Shown piece by piece: positions 7,413 to 16,242 of a DNA stretch of 64,000 nt (position 1 is its first letter; each line of letters begins with the position of its first letter). The DNA is taken from assembly GCF_034058155.1 (NCBI RefSeq), contig NZ_CP139148.1, positions 3,410,001-3,474,000 on the forward strand, written 5' to 3'. The stretch is from Flavobacterium sp. KACC 22761 (GTDB lineage: Bacteria > Bacteroidota > Bacteroidia > Flavobacteriales > Flavobacteriaceae). The notes below the pieces were generated by a model. It was not told the origin of the DNA. It was given only the letters and a program-made list of their open reading frames with translations, and made no database searches. Both the position numbers and the translations under genes were made by a program.

Positions 7413-8258
7413 CTATTTTTTTGTTGCCATTTCGCGATCATTTCTCGACCATTCGCTCCATGAACCAACATAAAGTTTCGGAATTGGAATTCCTGCGTAA
7501 TCCATTGCAAGTAAAGTGTGGCAGGCCGTTACGCCAGAACCACAGTGCACAATTACATTTTCAGGATTGATGTCGCCTAAAATGGCTGTATATTTTTCAT
7601 TTAAAACCTCTGCCGATTTATAAAATCCGTTTTCATCTAAATTTTCACTAAACGGAATATTGATAGCGCCCGGAATGTGTCCTGCAATCAAATCCAGCGG
7701 TTCTGTTAAGCCATCAAAACGATTTTTATCTCTAACATCAATTACGATGTTTTGATCGTTTTTACGCGCTTTTTCGACTTCTTCAATATCGGCGACAGCC
7801 AATTTCCAATTTGAAACGGGATAATTGCTTTTTTCAAATTGTTCACTTCCAGAATTTATCGGAAAACCAACTTTTATGGCTTCTTGCAAACCGCCGTTTA
7901 AAACCTGAACTTTTTCATGTCCAATTGATTTCAGCATCCACCAAAATCTCGAAGCCGCATTTGAACCGTTTTTGTCATCATAAATAACAACATGACTTTC
8001 TGGTGAAATTCCTGTTTTAGAGAGTACTTCTGAAAATTTTTCTAAAGATGGAAGCGGATGTCTGCCACCATTTTTCGGATTGCAATCGACTGTTGCCAAA
8101 TCTTTGTTCAAATCAACGTAACGTGCATTTTTTAAATGTTCGTTTTTATAATTTTCTTCCGCATTGAGTCCGGCTCTGGCGTCGATTAAAACAAATTCAG
8201 GAAGATTTTGCAATCCAAGTAATTCCTCTGGATTGATTAGAGATGACAATTTAGACAT
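7413..8258 (-). CDS. Two-domain sulfurtransferase (rhodanese)
   Basis: Thiosulfate or 3-mercaptopyruvate sulfurtransferase of 281 residues. The N-terminal rhodanese domain (about 10-130, with SRFWWMLKSIGHEKVQVLNGG) lacks the catalytic cysteine. The C-terminal domain has HCGSGVTAC with catalytic Cys239; the CGSGVT loop is the type found in mercaptopyruvate sulfurtransferases. No signal peptide is seen, so it is cytosolic. It is 11 bases downstream of the ThuA-like gene and likely cotranscribed with it. Confidence 0.92.
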   Translation of the reverse strand: MSKLSSLINPEELLGLQNLPEFVLIDARAGLNAEENYKNEHLKNARYVDLNKDLATVDCNPKNGGRHPLPSLEKFSEVLSKTGISPESHVVIYDDKNGSNAASRFWWMLKSIGHEKVQVLNGGLQEAIKVGFPINSGSEQFEKSNYPVSNWKLAVADIEEVEKARKNDQNIVIDVRDKNRFDGLTEPLDLIAGHIPGAINIPFSENLDENGFYKSAEVLNEKYTAILGDINPENVIVHCGSGVTACHTLLAMDYAGIPIPKLYVGSWSEWSRNDREMATKK

Positions 8259-8269
8259 TTTACGGAAGT

Positions 8270-9121
8270 TTATTTTTTTGATTTTCCAAATAACTGTAAA
8301 GCATTTAAAATCAATTTGTTTTGTGTTTTATTTTCACATGTATACGAAAGGGTTTTATTGGTTTTGCCTTCATAATCAATATCGTTATGTCCCATATTTA
8401 TATAGAGCATTTTGTATTTTTTATTGGTCCAAACTACTGGATAATACCCGCTGTGCCAGATTTCATGTGCTTTTGGGCCAGTTCCTAAAGGAAAACTGCT
8501 TTCATCGATCGCCAAAAGGATTTTGATGTCTGGATTTTTTGTTAAATCATTGCTCCATCGGTACCATTCATTCGGTTGCGATTTAAAGGTTTTCGGAATA
8601 TTTTTAGTTATAGGATCTTGATTTTCAACTCTCAAAATAGCCGATGTTGGTCGCCAAGTATTGCTTCCGTATTCGCCAGAACCTAAAAAAGTATTGTGAT
8701 ACCAATCCCAGTTTTGAGGATATGAAGAATCATTCAAAGCAAAAGCCGAAAAGTGAAACCCGATAAATCCACCGCCGTTTTCCATATATTTTTGGAAAGC
8801 TTCACGTTGTGCCGGAGTTTCTGGTCTTGTGTCTAAAAACAATACAACTTGATATTTTGCTAAAAATTTTGCATTCAAATTGTCCCAATTGCTTGTAGAA
8901 TCGTATTCAAAATGATTTTCTTCAGCAACTTTTGGAAACCATTTATTGGCTTCGTGAACAAAGCTAATGTGTGCCTGATCATTTTTGGCGGTGTAAAAAG
9001 CAATTACCTTAAACTTAGTTTTATCTTTTTTATGTTGTGAAAAGCCTGTAAAGCAAACCAACAAAAGAGCAATTAAAATATTTGTTTTGAAAGCTGAATT
9101 TATTTTCTTGAAAATCTTCAT
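8270..9121 (-). CDS. Exported ThuA-like protein
   Basis: A 283-residue protein with an N-terminal signal peptide ending near FTGFSQ (about residue 29). The body is a ThuA-like domain, a class-I glutamine-amidotransferase fold: AFYTAKNDQAHISF near the start, VVLFLDTRPETPAQREAF, GGGFIGFHFSAFA, PNEWYRWSNDL and LYINMGHNDIDY near the C-terminus. ThuA-family proteins often occur with sugar metabolism, but no catalytic activity is established for this subgroup. It probably forms an operon with the sulfurtransferase. Substrate unknown. Confidence 0.85.
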   Translation of the reverse strand: MKIFKKINSAFKTNILIALLLVCFTGFSQHKKDKTKFKVIAFYTAKNDQAHISFVHEANKWFPKVAEENHFEYDSTSNWDNLNAKFLAKYQVVLFLDTRPETPAQREAFQKYMENGGGFIGFHFSAFALNDSSYPQNWDWYHNTFLGSGEYGSNTWRPTSAILRVENQDPITKNIPKTFKSQPNEWYRWSNDLTKNPDIKILLAIDESSFPLGTGPKAHEIWHSGYYPVVWTNKKYKMLYINMGHNDIDYEGKTNKTLSYTCENKTQNKLILNALQLFGKSKK

Positions 9122-9134
9122 ATTTATTTTAAAA

Positions 9135-9524
9135 TTAGCTTGGAATCTTTTCGATTAAAATTTCGTTGTTGGCACTGTCAAAATAGGTGCATGTCATTTC
9201 GATAATATCAACGCGCCACTTTGCTATTCCACATTGTCCGCAATGATTGCAGAAAGTTAGATAATCGGTTTCTCCGTGCTGGTGCTTTACCAAAAATTCG
9301 ATGAAAAGTTCTTTGTTAACTGATGAAGCAACAGGAATGGTGCTGTATTTTTCATCTGAAGAAACAGAATAATTATTCACACCAAAATATTCTGCGTGGC
9401 CATCATTCACATAAGTGTCATAGCCTTTTACGCCTAGAATAATCAAGTCTTGTATATAATTTGGAAAATCTGCTCCGCTTTTTACTTTAGCATGTGCTTC
9501 TTTTATTTGTTCGATTGTAAACAT
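9135..9524 (-). CDS. DUF1398 family protein
   Basis: A 129-residue cytosolic protein of the DUF1398 family (E. coli YbcV-like, sometimes named phage envelope protein without firm support). The family pattern is seen in IKEAHAKVKSGADFPNYI at the N-terminus, GVKGYDTYVNDGHAEYFG, and an HQHGETDYLTFCNHC segment. Two cysteines in CNHCGQCGI could bind metal. It is 13 bases upstream of the ThuA-like gene on the same strand, so the three genes from 9524 to 7413 may be one operon. Function unknown. Confidence 0.85.
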   Translation of the reverse strand: MFTIEQIKEAHAKVKSGADFPNYIQDLIILGVKGYDTYVNDGHAEYFGVNNYSVSSDEKYSTIPVASSVNKELFIEFLVKHQHGETDYLTFCNHCGQCGIAKWRVDIIEMTCTYFDSANNEILIEKIPS

Positions 9525-9551
9525 AAATATTTAGTTTTTAAGTTATAGTTT

Positions 9552-9630
9552 GCCACGAATTACACTAATTTACACTAATTTTGACTTAGATAAATAAAAA
9601 TAATTTGTGCTAATTTGTGTAATTCGTGGC
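9552..9630. repeat. Intergenic inverted repeat (GCCACGAATTACAC)
   Basis: The perfect 14-bp arms GCCACGAATTACAC (9552-9565) and GTGTAATTCGTGGC (9617-9630) enclose AT-rich DNA. A related 9-bp-phased run TTACACTAA is inside the left half. Partial copies of the sequence lie near 3786 and 61225. Confidence 0.65.
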
Positions 9631-9639
9631 TAATAAATT

Positions 9640-10632
9640 TTATTCTTTCAAAAATACGATTAATGGTTTTATAAATTGGTCAAAAGATTCAATATGTGGC
9701 AAATGTCCTGTATTTGGAATCTCAACCAGTTTTGAATTCGGAATTGCTTTTTGGGTTCGTTTGCCTAATTCGGCGTAATTTCCCATTGTCGCTTGAATAT
9801 CTTGAGAAACTAAAGGTTTTCCTAAAGCCGTTTTGTCTCTTGTTCCAATAATCAAAAGAGTTGGAACCTGGATGTTTTTGAATTCGTATAAAACAGGTTG
9901 TGTGAAAATCATTTCATACAAAAGTGCCGAATTCCAAGCTACCTTATCGTATTCAGGATCGGCTGTCCAACCTGCGCCGAGTTCGGCCCATTTTTGGTAA
10001 TCGGCATTCCATTTTCCATTATAATAATTGGCCATTTGGTAATTTTTTATGGATTGAAAGTTTTGCTTTTGCTCCGATTCGTACCACCAATCAACAGGTT
10101 TGTATGGAACGACTAATTTCCAATCTTCCAAGCCAATTGGATTTTCGAGAACTAATTTTTCGGTCATTTCAGGATACATCAAAGCAAATCTCGTCGCGAG
10201 CATACCACCCATTGAATGGCCGAGGATGGTAGCTTTTCCGATTCCGAGATGATCCAATAATTTTTTAGTGTTTTCTGCCAATTGCTGAAAAGTATATTGA
10301 AAATTATCTGGTTTTGATGATTTTCCAAAACCAATTTGATCCGGAACAATTACACGATAACCTGCCGCATTTAATGCTTTTATGGTAGTTTCCCAATAAG
10401 CTCCGTTAAAGTTTTTTCCGTGAAGCAGAACAATATTTTTGTTGTTGTAATTTTCTGGAACCACATCCATATAAAACATTTGCATGTATTGACGCTGATT
10501 GTTTAACTCCAAAAAATGAACGGGAAATGGATATTCGTAATTGGTCAAATTAATATCTAGAGACTTGATGTTGACATCTTGCGAAGAGGCCAAAAAAGGA
10601 AACAAGAACAATAAAAGCTTTGCAATTTTCAT
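9640..10632 (-). CDS. Exported alpha/beta hydrolase
   Basis: A 330-residue serine hydrolase with a signal peptide (MKIAKLLLFLFPFLASSQ). The fold is shown by LLHGKNFNGAYW (oxyanion region, about 69-80), the nucleophile elbow GHSMGG with Ser140, IIGTRDKTA carrying the acid, and NTGHLPHIE carrying the histidine near the C-terminus. Substrate unknown; related proteins are annotated as haloperoxidase-like or proline iminopeptidase-like. It is probably periplasmic. The 280-base divergent region to the next gene holds no clear motif. Confidence 0.9.
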   Translation of the reverse strand: MKIAKLLLFLFPFLASSQDVNIKSLDINLTNYEYPFPVHFLELNNQRQYMQMFYMDVVPENYNNKNIVLLHGKNFNGAYWETTIKALNAAGYRVIVPDQIGFGKSSKPDNFQYTFQQLAENTKKLLDHLGIGKATILGHSMGGMLATRFALMYPEMTEKLVLENPIGLEDWKLVVPYKPVDWWYESEQKQNFQSIKNYQMANYYNGKWNADYQKWAELGAGWTADPEYDKVAWNSALLYEMIFTQPVLYEFKNIQVPTLLIIGTRDKTALGKPLVSQDIQATMGNYAELGKRTQKAIPNSKLVEIPNTGHLPHIESFDQFIKPLIVFLKE

Positions 10633-10912
10633 TTTTGAGCTGATTATATGTTTGAAGCATAAAATTACCGTTAACCAATTTGAAATGCAAAGAATACGGT
10701 CTTAAAGTTATCAGAAAAAAAGCTTTCGAAATAGTTTGATGGTTTTTATTGCCAATTATCGATGATTTATTGAAATTTTATCGATTAAATGATGCGGATT
10801 TTGAAAATAATGCATTTTGACGAGTAATGTAGCACTTCAGAGGACTTCTTTTATTAATAGGAAAATTGTATGTAATTTAGTATCAGAAAGTTGTAAGCTA
10901 AAAAATAGTATT

Positions 10913-11605
10913 ATGAAAAAAACGATACTTTTATTCCTGCTGACAGTCCCCACATTTGCCCAAGAACTCAATACATTTGATTTCGCCGTTATAAACTCAA
11001 CCTTAATTTCTGCAAATATCGATCTTGATAAAGGGCGGAGCGTGGTCGCAGCCAACCAAGATCAATATTCGGCTTATTTTCAGTATGCTTTTAATATGTG
11101 TGATGACGATATTATTTTTGGCGCTGGAATCGACAAGTCTGAAATTGACCGGACTTACATTGGCTACATCGGAAAAATTTGCGGTAAATTCAGAGCCACA
11201 ATTGGAGTGGGTTATCTAGAATCGCGGAGCGGTTATGACGGAACTTTTACGGGTTTTAGCGTTTCATGGCATTTTTCTGAAAATACTTATATCGGCGGAA
11301 ATCTAGAAAATCTGCATTCTACAAGTGTTGATTACGAAACCGATGAAAGTTTTGATTATTATAAAAAATTAGTTCCGAAGCTATTTGGAAGCTATGAAAT
11401 CATTCCGCATGTGATTGCTTTTGGACAATTGAGTTCAAGAGTGAATGATATTGCCTTGAAATATCAAGTGCACCGATTTTCTGCCGGCGGATTTTATTCT
11501 GGACACTCAGTAGGAGGAATCTTCGGAACTATCAATGTTGGTCGATTTGCATTTTCCTGCAGTACAACTTTTGAAAAAGTAAATTTTGGATTAAAGTTTG
11601 AATAA
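10913..11605 (+). CDS. Predicted outer-membrane or periplasmic protein, unknown
   Basis: A 230-residue protein with a signal peptide (MKKTILLFLLTVPTFAQ). The rest is rich in alternating hydrophobic and polar residues and ends in NFGLKFE, a terminal phenylalanine-containing strand typical of small beta-barrels. Two cysteines (in NMCDDD and GKICGKF) lie close together. I chose the ATG at 10913; an in-frame start 96 bases upstream would put the signal peptide inside the protein. No family recognised. Confidence 0.75.
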   Translation: MKKTILLFLLTVPTFAQELNTFDFAVINSTLISANIDLDKGRSVVAANQDQYSAYFQYAFNMCDDDIIFGAGIDKSEIDRTYIGYIGKICGKFRATIGVGYLESRSGYDGTFTGFSVSWHFSENTYIGGNLENLHSTSVDYETDESFDYYKKLVPKLFGSYEIIPHVIAFGQLSSRVNDIALKYQVHRFSAGGFYSGHSVGGIFGTINVGRFAFSCSTTFEKVNFGLKFE

Positions 11606-11700
11606 AGTATCGTCTATATTTTCTAAATTTTCTAACACATAGAAATATAGATTTTATTTAACGAAAAGAGTTGAGAAAGAAACTAGTTTCTAACACATAG

Positions 11701-11718
11701 TCCCGATAACTATCGGGA
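11701..11718. repeat. TCCCGATA palindrome
   Basis: TCCCGATAACTATCGGGA is an 18-bp palindrome between convergent genes. The 12-mer TCTAACACATAG is repeated at 11631 and 11689 beside it. It could act as a weak terminator. Confidence 0.5.
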
Positions 11719-11784
11719 TGTATTTAAATTAGTGAAACGCCTTATTTGAGTTATAGGATCTATGATTCTATGCGTTAAAATTAA

Positions 11785-12621
11785 TTACTGCTTGATTGTC
11801 ACTACTCTTTGTGGATAAGGAATATCGATTTTGGCTTCGTCAAAACGTTTTTTAATGCTTTGCAGCAAATCGCAATACATTACAAATCCGTCTGTAGAGT
11901 TTTTTGCCCAAGCCCACGCTTTTAAATTTACGCTAGAATCTGCCAATGCTACAACGCGAGCCACAACCAGCGGTGTGTTTTGTTTTTTGGCTTCGGCAGT
12001 TCTGGTGTCTATAAAAAATGGATGTTTTGCGATTTCATCTTTCATAATTTCCAATGCTTTTTCGACATCAGAATCATAACCGATTCCGATTTCGATTATT
12101 TTACAGCATTTTGTGTCATGCATGTTCGTGTTTATAATAATTTGAGCGCTAATTACAGAATTCGGAATAATAATTCGGTTGTTTTCGGCATCTTTAAGGA
12201 CTACTTGTCTTAAATTGATATCTTCAACTGTTCCAACAAAATTGTTGATGGTAATTTTGTCATTGATGCGAAACGGCTTAAAAATCACTAAAAAAATACC
12301 GCTTACAATATTGCTTAACGCTTGTTGTGAAGCGAGACCAGCGACAATAGAAATTACGCCGGCGCCAGCCAAAACAGAATGTCCAATGATTTTAAATTCT
12401 GGAATTTGGATTAAAGCAAAGGCAAATCCTAAGATATAAATTACGGTTATGATCAAGTGTTTTAAGAATCTAAACCCGGTTGGATCATATTCTTTATTAG
12501 TTAGTTTTCGGTACAAAAAATAACGAAGCACTTTATCTGTAATTGCGCCAAGAATAATTGTTGTAACGGCTATAATAGCAATAAAAACGCCAATTCTAAA
12601 ATCTTTTAAATAATCAATCAT
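11785..12621 (-). CDS. MscS-family mechanosensitive channel
   Basis: A 278-residue small-conductance mechanosensitive channel that releases solutes upon hypo-osmotic shock, in the inner membrane. Three transmembrane helices occupy about residues 8-105. The pore helix and beta-domain entry are seen in GLASQQALSNIVSGIFL followed by KPFRINDKITI. The cytosolic vestibule follows (VEDINLRQVVLKDAENN, IPNSVI). The length fits MscS proper (286 in E. coli). An exact -7 element lies at 12655-12662. Confidence 0.92.
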   Translation of the reverse strand: MIDYLKDFRIGVFIAIIAVTTIILGAITDKVLRYFLYRKLTNKEYDPTGFRFLKHLIITVIYILGFAFALIQIPEFKIIGHSVLAGAGVISIVAGLASQQALSNIVSGIFLVIFKPFRINDKITINNFVGTVEDINLRQVVLKDAENNRIIIPNSVISAQIIINTNMHDTKCCKIIEIGIGYDSDVEKALEIMKDEIAKHPFFIDTRTAEAKKQNTPLVVARVVALADSSVNLKAWAWAKNSTDGFVMYCDLLQSIKKRFDEAKIDIPYPQRVVTIKQ

Positions 12622-12654
12622 ATGCTGTTATTTTTAGAAAAAAAATCCAAAAAA

Positions 12655-12662
12655 CAAATTTA
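12655..12662 (-). promoter_or_regulatory. -7 promoter element of the MscS gene
   Basis: The minus strand reads TAAATTTG, an exact TAnnTTTG match, 33 bases before the ATG. Confidence 0.6.
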
Positions 12663-12708
12663 ATATTGCTTTTTGGATTTTATAAAGTTAAGACAAATAA
12701 TTTTGTTT

Positions 12709-13146
12709 TTATAGTCCCACAAAATCATCGCTTTTTGGGAAAATGCTCAATGCTTCAATTGCAATTTCAGGCGTTGGCGAAGCTAGTTTTCTAAGTTTTG
12801 TGTCCATCCAAGCACCGTCAACGGTAATGGTTGCACAAAGTGTATCATCTTCTCTTCTAAACTCGTGAATGATTGACCAGCGCGAAGCATCGGCTTTCAT
12901 TTTTGATGTTTTGGTATGAATGAATATTTTGTCTGAAAGTTTTAATTCTTTTCTGAAAACGCATTCTTCCCTAAATAAAACAGGGCCAAAACCTTGTGTC
13001 TGCATCACTTTCAAGGTCAAACCAAGTTCTTCAAGAATTTCAATACGATGCTGCGCACCAAAATCGTAGTAAGCGCTATGACGAACGTGAAAATTTGGGT
13101 CTAAATCTGACCAGCGAAAAGAAATTTCTTTAATAAATGAAGCCAT
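12709..13146 (-). CDS. Acyl-CoA thioesterase, hotdog fold
   Basis: A 145-residue protein of the 4-hydroxybenzoyl-CoA/YbgC thioesterase type. Family signs are the N-terminal RWSDLDPNFHVRHSAYYDF (Asp plus the FHVRHSAY segment that corresponds to D..GHVNN..Y) and ECVFRKELKLSDKIFIHTK. It probably hydrolyses acyl-CoA in the cytosol; the substrate is unknown. It stands alone with a TAATTTCG element upstream. Confidence 0.85.
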   Translation of the reverse strand: MASFIKEISFRWSDLDPNFHVRHSAYYDFGAQHRIEILEELGLTLKVMQTQGFGPVLFREECVFRKELKLSDKIFIHTKTSKMKADASRWSIIHEFRREDDTLCATITVDGAWMDTKLRKLASPTPEIAIEALSIFPKSDDFVGL

Positions 13147-13173
13147 TTTTACTATTGTATTTTATTGAAAAAC

Positions 13174-13181
13174 CGAAATTA
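13174..13181 (-). promoter_or_regulatory. Weak -7 element of the thioesterase gene
   Basis: The minus strand reads TAATTTCG, the same one-off variant of TAnnTTTG found before the PhnA-like gene, about 28 bases from the ATG. Confidence 0.3.
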
Positions 13182-13257
13182 CGAATAAAAAATAAACGAA
13201 TAGCATGAAATTGTTATGCATGCATATTTTTTTTGTTTTTCTATAAAAGAAATATTT

Positions 13258-13734
13258 TCATTTTACTCTTTCAACTAGACAGTTGTAACAGCCAGGTTTT
13301 GCATTGTGAATGTGGATGTAATCTATTTTTTCGTTTTCAAAAGATTTAAAAATCTGTTCTTTAAGAGTATTTCCTTCTATTACAACTGCTTCCTTCATTA
13401 TGCCGTTTTTGTCATAACCACGGAGTGAAAGTAACCTATGATTTAGCATTGTTGGTATTTCGTTGTTTTTAAATAGTGGCGTACTGGCTCTTTTTCGAAT
13501 AAAAATCGGTCCGCTGGCTTGATAAGGTGAGTTTGTTTTGTGATGCTTATAGGGCAAGAGAATTACTTCTTCTCCTATTTCTGCATCTTCTAGACTTACT
13601 CTACAAGGAAACCCCGGAAATTTATCAACTGTCATTTTAATTGCACCGATTTTTTCTAGTTCTAAATCAGTTAATTCAAATAATCCTAAAAATTCATCAT
13701 GATTTAAAGGAAGAATTTTAAAATTTGCTTTCAT
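13258..13734 (-). CDS. DUF1203 family protein
   Basis: A 158-residue protein of the DUF1203 family. The conserved core is PGFPCRVSLEDAEIGEEVIL with LPYKHHKTNSPYQASGPIF, typical of this group. The C-terminal HNAKPGCYNCLVER has a CxxC pair. I chose the ATG at 13734 (MKANFKILPL) because most homologues begin just before this segment; an ATG five codons upstream is possible. Function unknown, no neighbours in operon distance. Confidence 0.8.
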   Translation of the reverse strand: MKANFKILPLNHDEFLGLFELTDLELEKIGAIKMTVDKFPGFPCRVSLEDAEIGEEVILLPYKHHKTNSPYQASGPIFIRKRASTPLFKNNEIPTMLNHRLLSLRGYDKNGIMKEAVVIEGNTLKEQIFKSFENEKIDYIHIHNAKPGCYNCLVERVK

Positions 13735-13826
13735 AGTTTTTTTAAGCAAAAATCATTTGTTTTAGAATAGTAGAAAATCCAAATCTTGCTATTTTTGATT
13801 TATTTCAATAGATGCATTCGAATAAA

Positions 13827-14612
13827 TTATTTTGAAAGCAGTTTTTTGATTTCAGCGGCAATGTTGTCTAGATTTCCTTCTGCATTTCCGGTGGTTACAA
13901 ATTTTATAACTCCGTTTTGGTCAATCAAGAAATTTTTTGGAATCGCATTGGTAGCGTAACTATTCCAAATTTTGCTCTCTGGATCAAATCCGTAATTAAA
14001 ATTCAGACCGTCACCTTTAAGTTTAGTCACTTTTTTTGCTACTATTTTTTCAGCTTCTCCACTTGAGATGGCTAAAAACACAAAATTATCGTTTTTGAAT
14101 GGTTCTAGAATTTTTGTTGGAATATCGTAAAACTCCTGTAAGCATGGCGCGCACCAAGTTGCCCAAAAATTGACTAAAACCACTTTCCCTTTTAAATCAG
14201 AAAGTCTTACTTCTGTGCCATCGATTAATTTCAAAGTAAAGTCTTTTGCTGTATCATTTACGTTCAAAAGATATTGTTTTTCTGGTGCTTCCGCTTTTTG
14301 GTTGGTAGCTACTGGTTGAATTTTTTTATCGTTTTCTAATTTTTCTTTTTCGGTAAATACTTCAACGACAGTTATAAATTCTCTGTCTCCAATTTTATCA
14401 CCATATTTTTCGGCTAATTTGTTTCTTTCTTCTTCTGTAACGCCTTTATTCATTGATTTAATTCTGCCTTCCTGAGCATATTTCTCAACTTGTGCCATCG
14501 TGACAATTTCGTTATTGATTACAATGATTGTTTCAGGTTTTTTTGCGACTTTATTTTGTGCGTAAAAGAATGGTGCAATTAACAGAAGAGCAAAACAAAT
14601 TAATTTTTTCAT
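13827..14612 (-). CDS. TlpA-like thiol-disulfide oxidoreductase with N-terminal extra domain
   Basis: A 261-residue exported protein: signal peptide to about residue 19, an extra domain (about 22-90), a linker, and a TlpA/ResA-type thioredoxin domain (about 115-261) with the active site WCAPC, Cys154 and Cys157. The thioredoxin part probably reduces disulfides or supports cytochrome c maturation in the periplasm. The extra domain contains KYGDKIGDREFITVVEVFT, which resembles the YG.KG..GVI.ITT motif that ends TonB-receptor plug-like domains; that is inference. Stands alone. Confidence 0.85.
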   Translation of the reverse strand: MKKLICFALLLIAPFFYAQNKVAKKPETIIVINNEIVTMAQVEKYAQEGRIKSMNKGVTEEERNKLAEKYGDKIGDREFITVVEVFTEKEKLENDKKIQPVATNQKAEAPEKQYLLNVNDTAKDFTLKLIDGTEVRLSDLKGKVVLVNFWATWCAPCLQEFYDIPTKILEPFKNDNFVFLAISSGEAEKIVAKKVTKLKGDGLNFNYGFDPESKIWNSYATNAIPKNFLIDQNGVIKFVTTGNAEGNLDNIAAEIKKLLSK

Positions 14613-14702
14613 AGGTTAGATTTTATAGTTTTTTATAAATATAGAACTTTTTATAAGAGAAAATTTTATTATTTATTTGATTGTATAAAATCTAGGTTGT
14701 TG

Positions 14703-15808
14703 TTAATTTGTTAATTTAGAGTGAACTTGTTTTTGTTCGGAGAATTTAAGAAGGAAGTCCGCGATTATTTCGGTTTCTTCAATAAGAAAGCTTGCGCTGA
14801 AATATTTTATGTAAGGAAGCAATTCATCAACAGTGAGGATTTTTACAAATTCGAATTCCTCAACTGGTTTTTTGTTGGTAAAAACAATGATGTTTTTGAT
14901 TGGCACTTTTCGATTTCCCCAATATTGCCGAGAAAAATCAGTGTTTTTTTGCTTATTTGATTGTTGAATAGTCTGAACAAAGCATAATTGGTTCGAAGAA
15001 CTTGCTCAACAGGCGAGCGCAAATCGGGATTGTTTAAGGAACTGTCACCCCAATTTTTTGTTTCGATTAAAAAAACTCCGGCGGGAGAAATCAAAAGATG
15101 ATCAATTTGAATGGAATGAATAGGATCGTGATTGTTTTTATTATAGATTGGCGGATTGAAAGTGCAGCAAAAATCATTTATCAAAATATAATCGTCAGTC
15201 AATTTTTTTAGCATACTTTCTACTTTTTGCTCGCCAACTGCTCCGTAAATGGTATTGTTAAGCGTTTCGATTATTTCTTTTTTCTTTTCAAATACCAGTA
15301 AATCTTGATAACTGCTTTCGTTTACAACATTCTGAAAATTGGCAGCAATATACTCGAACCGTTTTTTTTTTTTTCTAAAAAGCTGTTTTTTTATCTGATA
15401 ATTAAAAAGGAAGATATCGTAATGAAATTTAAGTTGTGCCGACCAAAATTTTGTGCAGATAACAAGGTTGAGCCAATAGTCTTTTATTGTTGGAAAAATT
15501 TTAGAATGGGTTTCGGGAAGATTGTCAATTTCGTCATTAAAATTATCGAGTTGCTGTCTTAATTGCAGTTCGAGAATCATTTTCTTTTGCGAAATGGAAG
15601 TATTTAATTCTGATAAATCTCTTTCAAGCGCTGATTTTTCTTCTTCAATAAATAAAGTATGATTCGAAATGATTTGCGCTTCGTTGATTTGATGATTTTT
15701 TTTAAAATTAATCAATTCATTCAACGAGTGAAAATGGTCGATGTTATATCGAACTAAATCAATTTGTAAAGTATTGAGACATCCGATGGTATTATAAACT
15801 CTGCACAT
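14703..15808 (-). pseudogene. NERD-domain protein, broken by a one-base frameshift
   Basis: The upstream frame (from 15808) encodes an N-terminal coiled-coil region (about residues 30-185) and a nuclease-related NERD domain: GAVGEQKVE (189-197), QIDHLLISPAGVFLIETKNW (234-253) with the Asp, Glu and Lys of the nuclease-like core. After residue 288 the frame runs into unrelated sequence. The expected NERD C-terminus (VPIKNIIVFTNKKPVEEFEF, ILTVDELLPYI) is in another frame ending at 14703. Adding one base to the seven-T run at 14944-14950 joins the two into a protein of about 368 residues. This may be a pseudogene, a phase-variable tract or a sequencing error. Confidence 0.85.
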
Positions 15809-15982
15809 TTTCTTTCTAGATTTGTTGCCATAAGATATAAGTTACAGTTTATATAGATAAGAATTTTAGGCTAAGTGGAGTATAATAAAGAGGCAATTTG
15901 TTTATATAAAGATAAAAATTTTTTAAAAGATAAAATTTATTTTTACTTGTGTTTAATGTCAAATGTTTATATGCAGGCTTTA

Positions 15983-16228
15983 TCAATTTCTTGATTTTGA
16001 TGTTCCATCATCATTAATAAATTTAAATTGATAATTTATATCAATTATTTTCCCGCCTATACTCGTAAATGTTTCAAGCATTCCACGCCAATCCTCAGAA
16101 TCATCTTCTTTTTCAGTGTCCCAACGAATTATTCCATAAAAATTAGATCTGTCAGAATCTGAATTTATTACGACACCATATTCTCCATTCAGGAAAACTT
16201 TCATTCCAGGAGCAAAATTTTCACTCAT
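15983..16228 (-). CDS. Small protein of unknown function
   Basis: An 81-residue acidic protein, MSENFAPGMKVFLNGEYG at the start, with a RWDTEKEDDSEDWRGMLE centre. The alternating glycine and hydrophobic residues hint at a small beta-barrel (SH3-like), which is a guess. It is 14 bases downstream of the SRPBCC gene on the same strand, so cotranscription is likely. No family recognised. Upstream of it toward the NERD gene (15809-15982) I see only AT-rich spacer. Confidence 0.65.
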   Translation of the reverse strand: MSENFAPGMKVFLNGEYGVVINSDSDRSNFYGIIRWDTEKEDDSEDWRGMLETFTSIGGKIIDINYQFKFINDDGTSKSRN

Positions 16229-16242
16229 TACAGAATTTGTTT

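Noticed and set aside
9135..9524. DUF1398 protein as a phage remnant
   Set aside because: The phage envelope label is historical; no other phage genes are nearby.
14843..14906. Two separate genes instead of one broken NERD gene
   Set aside because: The downstream frame matches the expected C-terminus of the NERD family and has no own ribosome-binding site or start with signal features.
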